64,000 bases of DNA from Chloroflexota bacterium (GTDB taxonomy: Bacteria > Chloroflexota > Chloroflexia > Chloroheliales > Chloroheliaceae): contig JAQBPB010000115.1 of the NCBI GenBank assembly GCA_028287745.1, positions 35,149 to 99,148 of the forward strand, given 5' to 3'. This document shows, in pieces, positions 1 through 9,178 of this stretch. The translations under genes were made by a program, and so were the position numbers. The notes under the pieces are model-generated. The model searched no databases. It saw only the letters and a list, made by a program, of their open reading frames with translations, and had not been told where the DNA came from. Positions within the stretch are counted from its first letter, which is position 1; every line of letters starts with the position of its first letter.

Positions 1-2
1 CC

Positions 3-1463
3 CTTTTCAGCCATATACAGCGGCTTTCCCTGGCCTTCTTCGATAAAAACCCGGTTGGCAGGCTGATGAGCCGCCTGACCAGCGACATTGACGCGCTGAA
101 CGAACTGTTAAGTAACGGCCTGGTTTCAATGATAGGTGACCTGATAACGCTGTTTGCCGTATCGGTCATTATGCTGGTGCTGGACTGGCGGCTGGCGCTA
201 ATAATGTTTGTTGTACTACCCTTTGTCAGCCTGATTTCAATGCTTTTCCGGCGCTTTATGCGGGATAGCTTCCGGCAGGTCCGTACGCGGCTAGCCAAGA
301 TAAACGGTTTCCTGCAAGAAAATGTCAGCGGAATGCTGGTAGTCCAGCTTTTCAACCGGGAGAGCCGGGCTTTTAACCAGTTCCAGGGCTTGAACCAGGA
401 TTATTTTAACGCGACTGTCCGCAGCGCCCTGGTCTTTGCCCTCTTTTTCCCGGTGGTCGGCCTTTTATCGGCGGTCGCTACGGCTGCTTTGCTCTGGTTT
501 GGCAGCCGGGGCGTGCTGGAAGGAACCGTAAGCTTTGGGGTGCTGGTGGCTTTTTTCCAGTACATCCAGCGAGCTTTTCAACCTATCCAGGACCTGGCCG
601 AGAAGTACAATATTTTGCAGGGCGCAATGGCCGCCAGCGAGCGCCTTTTCGGACTGCTGGACGAAAAACCGGCGGTCGAGGATCCCGCCAATCCCCAACA
701 GTTCGACCAGCCTTTCCGGGGTGAAATAGACTTTAAGAACGTCAGCTTTTGTTACGTTGAAAATGAACCGGTCCTCAAGAATGTCTCTTTTCATATACCG
801 GCCGGGACGAGTGTGGCGCTGGTAGGAGCAACCGGGGCGGGTAAAACCTCGATTATCAGCCTTTTGACCCGTTTTTACGATATCCAGGGCGGTCAAATCC
901 TGGTGGATGGCAAAGATATAAAGTCGGTGCGCCAGGCCGAGTTGCGCCGCCATATTGGTATTGTCCTGCAAGACCCGGTGCTTTTCAGCGGGACGATTGC
1001 CAGCAATATCCGCCTCTTAGACGAGTCCATCAGTGATGAGCAGGTCAAAGCCGCCGCCCGGTTTGTGAATGCGTCCAAGTTTATCGAACGCTTTGAAGAT
1101 GGCTACGACCACGCAGTTAAAGAGCGCGGCACCAATCTCTCGGTGGGACAGCGCCAATTGCTGGCGTTCGCCCGGTCAATTGCTTTCAACCCGGAAGTAT
1201 TGCTGGTGCTGGACGAGGCGACCAGCAGCGTTGACACCGAAAATGAAGCTTTAATCCAGGAAGCCCTTTTAAAATTGATGCAGGGCCGGACCAGCATAAT
1301 TATTGCACATCGGTTGAGTACCATCCGGCACGTTGATACGATTATCGTGCTTCACAAAGGCCAGATTGTTGAGGCGGGCACTCACGAAGAATTATTAGCC
1401 CGGCGCGGCTTTTATTACCGCCTGTATGAATTGCAGTACCAGGACCAGGAAATTTCCCCATAG
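3..1463 (+). CDS. ABC transporter, fused permease/ATP-binding exporter (MsbA/MdlB-like), 5' truncated by window edge
   Basis: Reading frame stays open to the left edge (LFSHIQRLSLAFFDKNPVGRLMSRLTSD); Walker A GATGAGKTS, signature LSVGQRQ, Walker B VLLVLDEATSS. Confidence 0.95.
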   Translation, partial: LFSHIQRLSLAFFDKNPVGRLMSRLTSDIDALNELLSNGLVSMIGDLITLFAVSVIMLVLDWRLALIMFVVLPFVSLISMLFRRFMRDSFRQVRTRLAKINGFLQENVSGMLVVQLFNRESRAFNQFQGLNQDYFNATVRSALVFALFFPVVGLLSAVATAALLWFGSRGVLEGTVSFGVLVAFFQYIQRAFQPIQDLAEKYNILQGAMAASERLFGLLDEKPAVEDPANPQQFDQPFRGEIDFKNVSFCYVENEPVLKNVSFHIPAGTSVALVGATGAGKTSIISLLTRFYDIQGGQILVDGKDIKSVRQAELRRHIGIVLQDPVLFSGTIASNIRLLDESISDEQVKAAARFVNASKFIERFEDGYDHAVKERGTNLSVGQRQLLAFARSIAFNPEVLLVLDEATSSVDTENEALIQEALLKLMQGRTSIIIAHRLSTIRHVDTIIVLHKGQIVEAGTHEELLARRGFYYRLYELQYQDQEISP

Positions 1464-1642
1464 CATTCCTTAGCAGTTTGTTCCGGAAATATTTACTTAA
1501 ATAATCACCAATTTCAACACTAACTTCTTCCAGAAAAGGTTATCATACAGCCAGTACTTATTATTGTCTTTTTATAGTCCTGGAATAACACTCTACGGCC
1601 CTACCCATTCAGGTTTTAGTACAGGTACAAATTAGTCTAACA

Positions 1643-2326
1643 ATGTTTGAAGTAATATTTTCCCATCATAAAACAACGGGTCTGCTTTTGAAACAAAACT
1701 CTGAACGGTTTTTAACCGGGCTGGATTTAGCAGAGGAAGTGCAACATGGCGTCCTTCTTCTGGATATCAGGCAACCGCAACAATTTGTCAACGGCCACCT
1801 TGCCGGGTCGTTGAATATAGCTTTTCACCCGGCCGGTTATGCCGGGCGATTAGATATATTTGTCAGGCCTGGCCGCCCGCTGGCGCTGGTCTGTGAGCCG
1901 GGTCCGGAACGCCTGGCCGCTACTTTTAGCCTATTGCAAGCAGGCTATAATATAATAGGCTATACTGAAATTACTGCCGCTCTGCCCCTGGAAGTGACAC
2001 CCCAGCTTAGCCCCAGGCAGCTCTGGCAAGAGATTTCCAAAGGCAGATTGGAACAGAACCTGACCGTGCTTGATGTAAGGATTCCGGTGGAATGGAATGA
2101 CTATCATATCGAGGGCGCGCTCCATTTGCCCTATTTTGAAATTCCTCACCGCTTACATGAGCTCGATCCGCGCAAAGAACTTGTAGTAATCGCGAGTAAC
2201 CGCTTCCACAGTCTTACGGCCCTGAGTTTTCTCACGCAGCATGGTTTTGAACAACCATGCGAGGTGCCTTCTGGTATGTCCGGCTGGGCTCGCAGCGGGT
2301 TACCGATTAAAAGGGGCAGTCCTTAA
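1643..2326 (+). CDS. Protein with two rhodanese-like domains
   Basis: Two copies of LLDIRQPQQFVNGHLAGSLNI / VLDVRIPVEWNDYHIEGALHLP; Cys in the first active loop (VCEPGPER), Ala in the second (VIASNRFHS). Confidence 0.8.
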   Translation: MFEVIFSHHKTTGLLLKQNSERFLTGLDLAEEVQHGVLLLDIRQPQQFVNGHLAGSLNIAFHPAGYAGRLDIFVRPGRPLALVCEPGPERLAATFSLLQAGYNIIGYTEITAALPLEVTPQLSPRQLWQEISKGRLEQNLTVLDVRIPVEWNDYHIEGALHLPYFEIPHRLHELDPRKELVVIASNRFHSLTALSFLTQHGFEQPCEVPSGMSGWARSGLPIKRGSP

Positions 2327-2350
2327 CTGCGCCAGGAAGTTCCGCCACAA

Positions 2351-3514
2351 ATGGAAAAAGATCGCTCTTTGCAAAGAGTGAATAAAGAGCTTCTTCAGGC
2401 TTCGAAGCCGCCGGATGCCCCGGTAAGTGTAACTGCCCAACTGGCGGTGCTGCACGAATTTGCCGTGGAACAGGGGTCTATTTTCTGCGAGTTTCTTTAC
2501 AGTTTTTTTGATAAACTGCCCCAGACGGTTATCCTGGCCGACCGCAAGGGCCAGATAGTGGTTTTCAACCAGGCCGCCAGTTTTTTATTGGACTACCAAC
2601 CGGGTGAGGTGGTGGGCCAGCGAACCCTGTGGGACCTGTGTAATGGCCCGACCAACCCTCCCGCTTTTAAGGCCGCTATGGAAGTTGGCAGCGGCTTTCC
2701 GGATGAAGAAGTTAACATGTATCCCAGGCAGGGCCTGAAGGGGCCGTTTACGGCAAAAATAAGGGGTCTTTATGCCCAGGACGGCACTTTAATGGGGGCC
2801 AGTGCCCACCTCGGCAGCCTGGTTGAAATACGGGCTATCGAACAGGAACGTAAAACCCTACGGCGCAAAGCTTCAATAGGCGGAATAGTTTCCGCGATTG
2901 CCCACCAGATTAACAACCCCCTCCAAACTCTCCGCACTTCGCTTGAATTGGGTCTTGATTCGCGCAAGACTCCGCACCATCGCAAAGCTTACCTCAAGGC
3001 AGCCGATTACGAGATAAGCCGGATTAGCCAGACGATCAACCTGTTGCGCCATTTTTACCCGGCCAGCGATATGGGAAAGTTAGCGTCCGAGGTTAATTTT
3101 TCGATTCAAGGGGTACTTGGTCTTCTGGACAAAGAAATAAAGCAAAAGAACCTCCAGCTAGAGCTGGATCTGGCAGCCGGGTTGCCCATGGTCAAGTTAG
3201 TAAATTATCAATTCCAGACGATAATTATTAACCTGCTCCAGTCAATTTTAGCGGATATGCCACAACAAGGTATTCTGCAAATTCGCAGCGCTACCGACCC
3301 ACTGGGTCGGGTGCAAATTACTATTTCCGGGACGACACAGCGGCCACCGGGCGTGACGGTTGACCCCTTTGACCCATTTGCCAATTCCGATCAGGATGGT
3401 ACCCTGGCCCTGGGCCTCTCTATCAGCCGGGAAATTATCGCCGAACACGGCGGGTTACTTGAACTGACCGGCGAGGCGCCCCGAACTTTCAACTTCTTGC
3501 TGCTTCCGGTCTAG
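2351..3514 (+). CDS. PAS-domain histidine-kinase-like protein with degenerate ATPase motifs
   Basis: PAS-like TVILADRKGQIVVFNQAASFLLDYQPGEVVG; HisKA-like IAHQINNPLQTLR; G2-like LALGLSISREIIAEHGG. Confidence 0.75.
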   Translation: MEKDRSLQRVNKELLQASKPPDAPVSVTAQLAVLHEFAVEQGSIFCEFLYSFFDKLPQTVILADRKGQIVVFNQAASFLLDYQPGEVVGQRTLWDLCNGPTNPPAFKAAMEVGSGFPDEEVNMYPRQGLKGPFTAKIRGLYAQDGTLMGASAHLGSLVEIRAIEQERKTLRRKASIGGIVSAIAHQINNPLQTLRTSLELGLDSRKTPHHRKAYLKAADYEISRISQTINLLRHFYPASDMGKLASEVNFSIQGVLGLLDKEIKQKNLQLELDLAAGLPMVKLVNYQFQTIIINLLQSILADMPQQGILQIRSATDPLGRVQITISGTTQRPPGVTVDPFDPFANSDQDGTLALGLSISREIIAEHGGLLELTGEAPRTFNFLLLPV

Positions 3515-3533
3515 CGGTTTTTATTGCCATTAA

Positions 3534-3572
3534 AAAGCCGGTCGGAATTGCCCGACCGGCTTTGCTTTTATT
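3534..3572 (+). terminator. Rho-independent terminator between convergent genes
   Basis: AAAGCCGGTCGG-AATTGC-CCGACCGGCTTT perfect 12-bp stem followed by T-rich tail. Confidence 0.85.
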
Positions 3573-3583
3573 TAGCTGGAAAA

Positions 3584-4357
3584 TCAGTTGGTTTTATTAC
3601 CGGTTAGCAAAATAATAAAGGTTTTGGTCCCGGCGTCCAGGATAAGGTTTTTCGAGCCGTTATCGGCTATCACGAAAAATAACTTATCACCTTTGGTATA
3701 TTTATTGGCCTTTACGTCACTGAGCGTGCCTTCGCCCTCAAAAGCCCACCCTTTGCTGGTCAGGTCGTCCCGGTAAAACTTAAAGACCGCTTCCGGGGTA
3801 TCGCCGGTTAGAAAGACTTTGCGGTTGTCATTGCTGGACTGTTTATTGTCATACAGGTTGTTGACATAAGTAGTACCCTGGTTGGACAGGCTGGCTTTGG
3901 TTGCTCCCGGGTAATCGGTGGCCTCTACGTTAGAAAGTACGCCGGTTAGCGCCAGGATAGCGGCGACAATCACCGCCAGCAGCACCAAACCACCTATCAA
4001 AAGGGCCGGGTTTAGTTTGGCTTTCGGTTTAACCGGATGGGCGGCTGGCCGGGGCGGATAGCCCGCCGGTGGCGGGACGCCCTGTGGACTATTATAAGGA
4101 TTAGCGCCGGGAGGCGGCCCATAATAACCGCCCTGCGGCGGCGGTCCATAGCCTGGCTGGCCGTATTGCGGCGGCCCGGGTTGTCCGTTCTGCGGTGGTT
4201 GTGGTTGTCCCGGCTGCCCATATGGCGGCGGTTGTCCCGGTTGCCCATATGGCGGCGGTTGTGCCGGACCTCCGTAACCCGGTGGAGGCCCGTAAGGAGG
4301 CCCTGGCGGATTTGGTTGGCCCGGACCTTGAGGCGGTGGTGGGTAATTGGTGGACAT
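3584..4357 (-). CDS. Membrane-anchored protein with Pro/Gly/Gln-rich N-terminus and C-terminal YPGA...FYRDDLTSKGW domain
   Basis: N-terminal PPPYGQPGQ repeats, one TM helix (LLIGGLVLLAVIVAAILALTGVL), globular C-terminal domain. Confidence 0.7.
   Translation of the reverse strand: MSTNYPPPPQGPGQPNPPGPPYGPPPGYGGPAQPPPYGQPGQPPPYGQPGQPQPPQNGQPGPPQYGQPGYGPPPQGGYYGPPPGANPYNSPQGVPPPAGYPPRPAAHPVKPKAKLNPALLIGGLVLLAVIVAAILALTGVLSNVEATDYPGATKASLSNQGTTYVNNLYDNKQSSNDNRKVFLTGDTPEAVFKFYRDDLTSKGWAFEGEGTLSDVKANKYTKGDKLFFVIADNGSKNLILDAGTKTFIILLTGNKTN
4203..4256. repeat. 27-bp tandem repeat (2 copies) in Pro/Gln-rich region
   Basis: ggttgtcccgg(c/t)tgcccatatggcggc twice in succession; encodes PPPYGQPGQ-type units on the minus strand. 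Confidence 0.8.
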
Positions 4358-4490
4358 TACAAAAGCCTCCTTGATGAAAGCCGTAATTTAGTAGGTTTAG
4401 CTAAATTTCCAACGGGTATATGAAGTCATTATAGTCATCCGGTTTTGGAATGTCTAGCTTTTGTAGGATTGGTTTGCCGCTCCTACCGGG

Positions 4491-5519
4491 CTAAACTTCT
4501 TCGGTGCGGAAAACGATTAAAAGTAATTCGTCGGCGCGTACCTGGTCGCGGACGCTGGGCAAAGGGTAGGCGTCTGCCGGTACTTCCGAAGTAAAGACAA
4601 AAAAGGATTGTTTAGCCTTCTGGTAGCTGTTCAAGTTAAAGGAACCGGTGTTGACCGAGTTGCGCGGTGGGGCCAGCCAGCCCATTTTGCTCAGTTCGGT
4701 ATCATAAAAATCCAAAGCGGTATTTTTGTCGCTCTTTTTAAGTTTGTAAAACTCAAATTCCAGGTTTTTAACGTTGCCGGATTGGCCGGTGTCGGCATAA
4801 CTATTTATAATAGTTTCCCGGTCCCGGGGAGCCAGGTCCAGGCGGGTCGCACCGCTGTAAACCGGGAAACCGGCTGCCCGCAGCGCGTCCGGGCTTTGCC
4901 CGTTCATTATTATGGCGGCGGCAATCGTGCCACCCAACCCGAGAAAGATAAATAAGAGAATCAAACTTATAACAAGTTTGCCCCGGTTTTTCCGCCGGAC
5001 TTTAGCTTTTTTTACTTTTCCGGCCGGGTTTTCCGGGGCCGGTCGGGCTTCTTTGCTGTTTCCACGGGTTGCCGGTTTGATTTCGGCGGTCTGGCCCGGT
5101 TGGTTGGGGCCGGGGCCGGTTGGTTGGGCCTGGGCGGGCGCTTTAGCCGCGAATATGTCCGGTATGTTGGCCGGTTTTCCGGCAACGGTCGCTGGCTGGA
5201 CCGGGATGGGCTCTTTGTGGGCTGCGCGGGCCGGTTTTTTGGCGTTTCGCTCGGCCTGGTGCCGTTTGGTTTCTTCTTCGGCCAGCCATTTTTCCGCCCC
5301 GGGCAGCGAAGCATTTTCCGGTTCCAGCAATTTAACCCGGTACAGGTAAGACCTGGCAAAAATCAGGTCGTCAGAAGTATAGGCCAGCCACAGCCATATA
5401 GCGCTTACGGTCGGGTAGGTTTTTGATAGGGCCAGGAGAGCCGCATGCGCTTTGGCTTTGTGGCCCTGTTGAAATAAGGCTACGGCCTGTTCAAATTTTT
5501 GCTGGTCTTCCTGTTTCAT
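4491..5519 (-). CDS. TPR-like N-terminus, TM helix, C-terminal domain related to that of the neighbouring gene
   Basis: QAVALFQQGHKAKAHAALLALSKTYP; TM LVISLILLFIFLGLGGTIAAAII; C-terminal YSGAT...FYDTELSKMGW. Confidence 0.65.
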   Translation of the reverse strand: MKQEDQQKFEQAVALFQQGHKAKAHAALLALSKTYPTVSAIWLWLAYTSDDLIFARSYLYRVKLLEPENASLPGAEKWLAEEETKRHQAERNAKKPARAAHKEPIPVQPATVAGKPANIPDIFAAKAPAQAQPTGPGPNQPGQTAEIKPATRGNSKEARPAPENPAGKVKKAKVRRKNRGKLVISLILLFIFLGLGGTIAAAIIMNGQSPDALRAAGFPVYSGATRLDLAPRDRETIINSYADTGQSGNVKNLEFEFYKLKKSDKNTALDFYDTELSKMGWLAPPRNSVNTGSFNLNSYQKAKQSFFVFTSEVPADAYPLPSVRDQVRADELLLIVFRTEEV

Positions 5520-5655
5520 GTCTTCTCCATTGCGCTGATTCTGGGGTGAAGTAATATTATCATACTTCCTTGACTTTTGTCCCTGGCTGAATTAGATTGA
5601 TTGCCATCTTTCAGTATAGTTTCGCAGCCGGAAAATAATTACAGGACGGTTAATA

Positions 5656-6513
5656 ATGGAACAGCAAAAAGCAGCGCCACTCCCTAAACCCAGTTCAACG
5701 GTGATGGTAGTCAGGCCGGTATCTGCTACCGGCGAGTTTGAGTTATTTATGGTCCGCAGGCACTCCAAAAGCCGCTTCATGCCCGACCGCTATGTCTTTC
5801 CCGGCGGCCGCCTCGAAGAAGCCGATTCCAGCCCGCAAGCGCTGGACCGGCTCTACGGCTTTAATCTTGAGGCGGCAGAGCCGGTTTTCCGGGATTTACC
5901 CGGGCGCGGGGCCTGGCATGCCGGGCTAAACATGACCCGTCCACAGCAGGCCGGTCTGTACATCGCGGCTTTTCGCGAACTTTTCGAGGAAGCCGGGGTT
6001 TTACTGGCAATCGAGGAATCGACCGGCCAGCCGCTGGACCTGCAAGCCGACCAGGGCCTGGCCGACCGGTTTGCGGCTTACCGCCAGGCCATGCAGGCGA
6101 ACCGGTTAGATTTTATTGGGATGCTGGCCCAGGAAAAGTTACAGCTGGATTTCAATAGCCTGATTTATTTCTCTCACTGGATTACGCCTATTAGTGAGCC
6201 GTACCGGTTCGATACCCGGTTTTTCCTGGCGCAGGCTCCGCTCAACCAGGTTGCGGAAAGCGATCATTTTGAAACTACCGACGGCCTGTGGATTACACCC
6301 CGGACCGCCCTGGAGAGATACGCCGCGAATGATTTTTATATTGCTTATCCAACCATGTTGCATATTGAATGGCTTAACCGCCAGCCTTCCCTGGAAGCGG
6401 CGGTAACGGCGGCCCGGCAGAAAGCGGTGGTGGCCGCCATGCCCGACCAGTTAGAGGACGATGAAAACGGTCCCGCCTTTGCGCTACCACCGGACGTAAT
6501 TAACAACTGGTAA
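5656..6513 (+). CDS. NUDIX hydrolase
   Basis: VFPGGRLEEAD ... AFRELFEEAGVLL nudix-box-like signature. Confidence 0.85.
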   Translation: MEQQKAAPLPKPSSTVMVVRPVSATGEFELFMVRRHSKSRFMPDRYVFPGGRLEEADSSPQALDRLYGFNLEAAEPVFRDLPGRGAWHAGLNMTRPQQAGLYIAAFRELFEEAGVLLAIEESTGQPLDLQADQGLADRFAAYRQAMQANRLDFIGMLAQEKLQLDFNSLIYFSHWITPISEPYRFDTRFFLAQAPLNQVAESDHFETTDGLWITPRTALERYAANDFYIAYPTMLHIEWLNRQPSLEAAVTAARQKAVVAAMPDQLEDDENGPAFALPPDVINNW

Positions 6514-6661
6514 AAAATGCGTGATACTAAACTAAACTTAAGGTCGAATCAGACTCAAGGCGCTTGCTTTATAGTATAATAATAGAACAATCTTGCACCA
6601 GGCTAAACTTCCCGGTTCAAAGCGATTTTCAGGGTTCCTCAAGTTACTTTAGTAGCGAAAA

Positions 6662-7855
6662 ATGGCAACACGTAGCACAATTGAAGATAAAGCTTCCACC
6701 AGATTAAGGTCCAGAGGGGTTAATTTTTGGACGCAGCTTTCGCTACTCCAGAAAATCTATATCTTTCACCTGGTGGTCATCCTGGGTGGGGCGATAATCG
6801 GTTCCTGGCTGACGGCCCAGATTGCCGAAGCCGGTAAATTCAATATCGTCACTTTCAGTGTAATTATTGCTACGGCGGTGATTTTTAGCGGCGCGGTGAA
6901 CTTTGTTATTCTCAAAATTGCTTTCCGGCCTTTCGAAGAACTGCAAAAGGTGATTTCTAAAGTCCACACCGGTAATACCCGGGCGCGGGTGGCCCTGACC
7001 AAAATTACCGACCCGGATGTGCGCCAGTTTACTACGGCCCTTAATCACATGCTCACCCGCCTGGAAGAAAACGCCCACGTCATCCAGGAAGACCAGCGCC
7101 AGCTTCAAATGATGACCGCCCGGGTAATCAATGCCCAGGAGAACGAGCGCAAGCGGATTGCCCGCGAGCTGCACGACGAGGCCAGCCAGTCTCTGACCGC
7201 TATGATTATGGGCCTTGAAGCGGCCCGGCAGGCTGCGCCCGCCGCTGACGCGGCTCTCCAGCAAAACCTGGCCGGGTTAAAAGAACTGGCTGTTTCGACC
7301 CTGGAAGAACTGCGCAAGCTGGCCCTGGATTTGCGCCCCACTATGCTGGACGACCTGGGTTTGATACCGGCGGTGCGCTGGCTCAGCCGGACCGCCCGCG
7401 AGCGCGGCAACCTGGCGGTCAATTTCTCGGTGGCCGGTTTTGAGGGACACGAACGGCTGGCCCCGGAACTGGAAACCTGCCTTTTCCGCATTACCCAGGA
7501 ATGCCTGACCAATATTCTTAAACATGCCAATGCCTCGGTGGTGGATATCAAATTGGAGCAGTTTGCGGCCGATGCCCTGACTCCCTATCCGGGTGTGCGG
7601 CTGACCGTCCGGGATGATGGCCGGGGTTTCGACCGGGCAACGGCGCGGGCCAAAGCCTACCGGGGCGGCCACCTGGGCCTGTTTGATATTGAAGAACGGG
7701 CGACCTTAATGGGCGGCCATGTTAAAATCGGCCCGGCTAACCCTAACGCGGAAGCCCCCGGCACCTGTACTATCGTAACTCTGCCCCTTCAGACCAACCA
7801 GTTTGAAGTCAGGCCGGGCCTGAATACGGCCATTCCCCCCTACACCCGGAACTAA
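6662..7855 (+). CDS. Sensor histidine kinase (HAMP + HisKA_3 + HATPase; NarL-partner type)
   Basis: ERKRIARELHDEASQSLTAMIMGLE; LRPTMLDDLGLIPAVRW; TVRDDGRGFD; no response regulator adjacent. Confidence 0.9.
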   Translation: MATRSTIEDKASTRLRSRGVNFWTQLSLLQKIYIFHLVVILGGAIIGSWLTAQIAEAGKFNIVTFSVIIATAVIFSGAVNFVILKIAFRPFEELQKVISKVHTGNTRARVALTKITDPDVRQFTTALNHMLTRLEENAHVIQEDQRQLQMMTARVINAQENERKRIARELHDEASQSLTAMIMGLEAARQAAPAADAALQQNLAGLKELAVSTLEELRKLALDLRPTMLDDLGLIPAVRWLSRTARERGNLAVNFSVAGFEGHERLAPELETCLFRITQECLTNILKHANASVVDIKLEQFAADALTPYPGVRLTVRDDGRGFDRATARAKAYRGGHLGLFDIEERATLMGGHVKIGPANPNAEAPGTCTIVTLPLQTNQFEVRPGLNTAIPPYTRN

Positions 7856-8112
7856 TTTTTCCTTCCTGATTAGCGGCTTTAGTTTAATAACCCGGTTTTG
7901 CTTTGCTCCTGTGCGGCGCTTTGCAAGAATTCGCCGTGGCCTTTGATAGGCCAGGCGGTATTTTTGTGTATTGGGGCGAGACTGTCGGCCCGGCAAACCT
8001 TTAAGGGCCAGTTTTAATGGCCGGAAATTCAGGGCCATAAGAAATAGCGGCATTTATTCTTCTCCCGAAAATATGCTAAAATCAGGTTGGGAAATACTAG
8101 TGGGAGAATACT

Positions 8113-9078
8113 GTGAACCTTAAAAAAATTGGAATTCTGACAAGCGGGGGCGATTCCCCCGGAATGAATACTGCTCTAAGGGCCGTCACCAGGACGGCTA
8201 TCCAGAATGGGCTTGAAGTAACCGGCATTGAACAAGGTTACCAGGGTATGTTCGAAAAGAAATTTGTTGAGCTTGGTCCTCGCAATGTTGGTGGGATCAT
8301 GCAGCGCGGCGGTACTTTTCTATATACCGCTCGCTGCGCCCGGTTTCTAAAACCGGAAGGCCGGTTGGAAGCCCTGGAAAATTTACGGAATGAGGGCATC
8401 CAGGCCCTGGTTATCATCGGCGGCAATGGCTCGCTGACCGGTGGACTTGAATTGGAACGGTTGGGCATGCCGGTGGTCGGTTTGCCCGGCTCGATTGATA
8501 ACGACCTTTACGGTACTGATGTGGCTATCGGTGTTGATACCTGCCTCAATACTATTCTTCACGCGATTGATAATATCAAAGACACGGCCTCTTCGCACCG
8601 CCGGGCTTTTATCCTGGAAGTAATGGGCCGCAATAGCGGTTACCTGGCGATGATGAGCGCGCTTGCCGGTGGAGCGGAAGTAGCGGTAATACCGGAAATT
8701 CCGACCGACATGGAAGAAGTAAAACAGAAACTTGTCGCGGCCTTTGACCGGGGTAAAAGCCACTTTATCATCGTGGTCGCCGAAGGGGCCGCTCTCAAGA
8801 CCCGGGAGATTTTTGACTACCTGTGCCAGCATAGCTCTTATGAGGCGCGTGTCACGATCCTGGGGCATATTCAACGGGGCGGTTCGCCCTCGGCCTTTGA
8901 CCGCATTTTAGCAACCCGCCTCGGTTACGCGGCTGTCCAAACCCTATTAGAAGGCAAGTCCGGCGTTATGATGGGTCTTTCAGGCAAGAGCATTGTGGCT
9001 ACACCCCTGGAAGATGTAATTAGCCGTTCCAAACCGGTAGACATGGTTGGCTTCGAACTGATAAAGCTGTTAAGCTAG
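8113..9078 (+). CDS. pfkA: 6-phosphofructokinase
   Basis: KIGILTSGGDSPGMNTALRA; GSIDNDLYGTDVAIGVDTCLNT; GHIQRGGSPSAFDR. Confidence 0.95.
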   Translation: MNLKKIGILTSGGDSPGMNTALRAVTRTAIQNGLEVTGIEQGYQGMFEKKFVELGPRNVGGIMQRGGTFLYTARCARFLKPEGRLEALENLRNEGIQALVIIGGNGSLTGGLELERLGMPVVGLPGSIDNDLYGTDVAIGVDTCLNTILHAIDNIKDTASSHRRAFILEVMGRNSGYLAMMSALAGGAEVAVIPEIPTDMEEVKQKLVAAFDRGKSHFIIVVAEGAALKTREIFDYLCQHSSYEARVTILGHIQRGGSPSAFDRILATRLGYAAVQTLLEGKSGVMMGLSGKSIVATPLEDVISRSKPVDMVGFELIKLLS

Positions 9079-9137
9079 GCGCTCAGGTAGTCCGGGCGTT
9101 TTACCAATTATGGTTTCAAAATAATAAGGAGGTTGCC

Positions 9138-9176
9138 ATGCACTCCTCTAACAATCCTACAAAGGAGTGGGTTTAG
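9138..9176 (+). CDS. Putative 12-codon upstream ORF (MHSSNNPTKEWV) preceding ilvA
   Basis: AAGGAGG SD upstream of ATG; stop TAG two nt before the ilvA ATG. Confidence 0.45.
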   Translation: MHSSNNPTKEWV

Positions 9177-9178
9177 TT

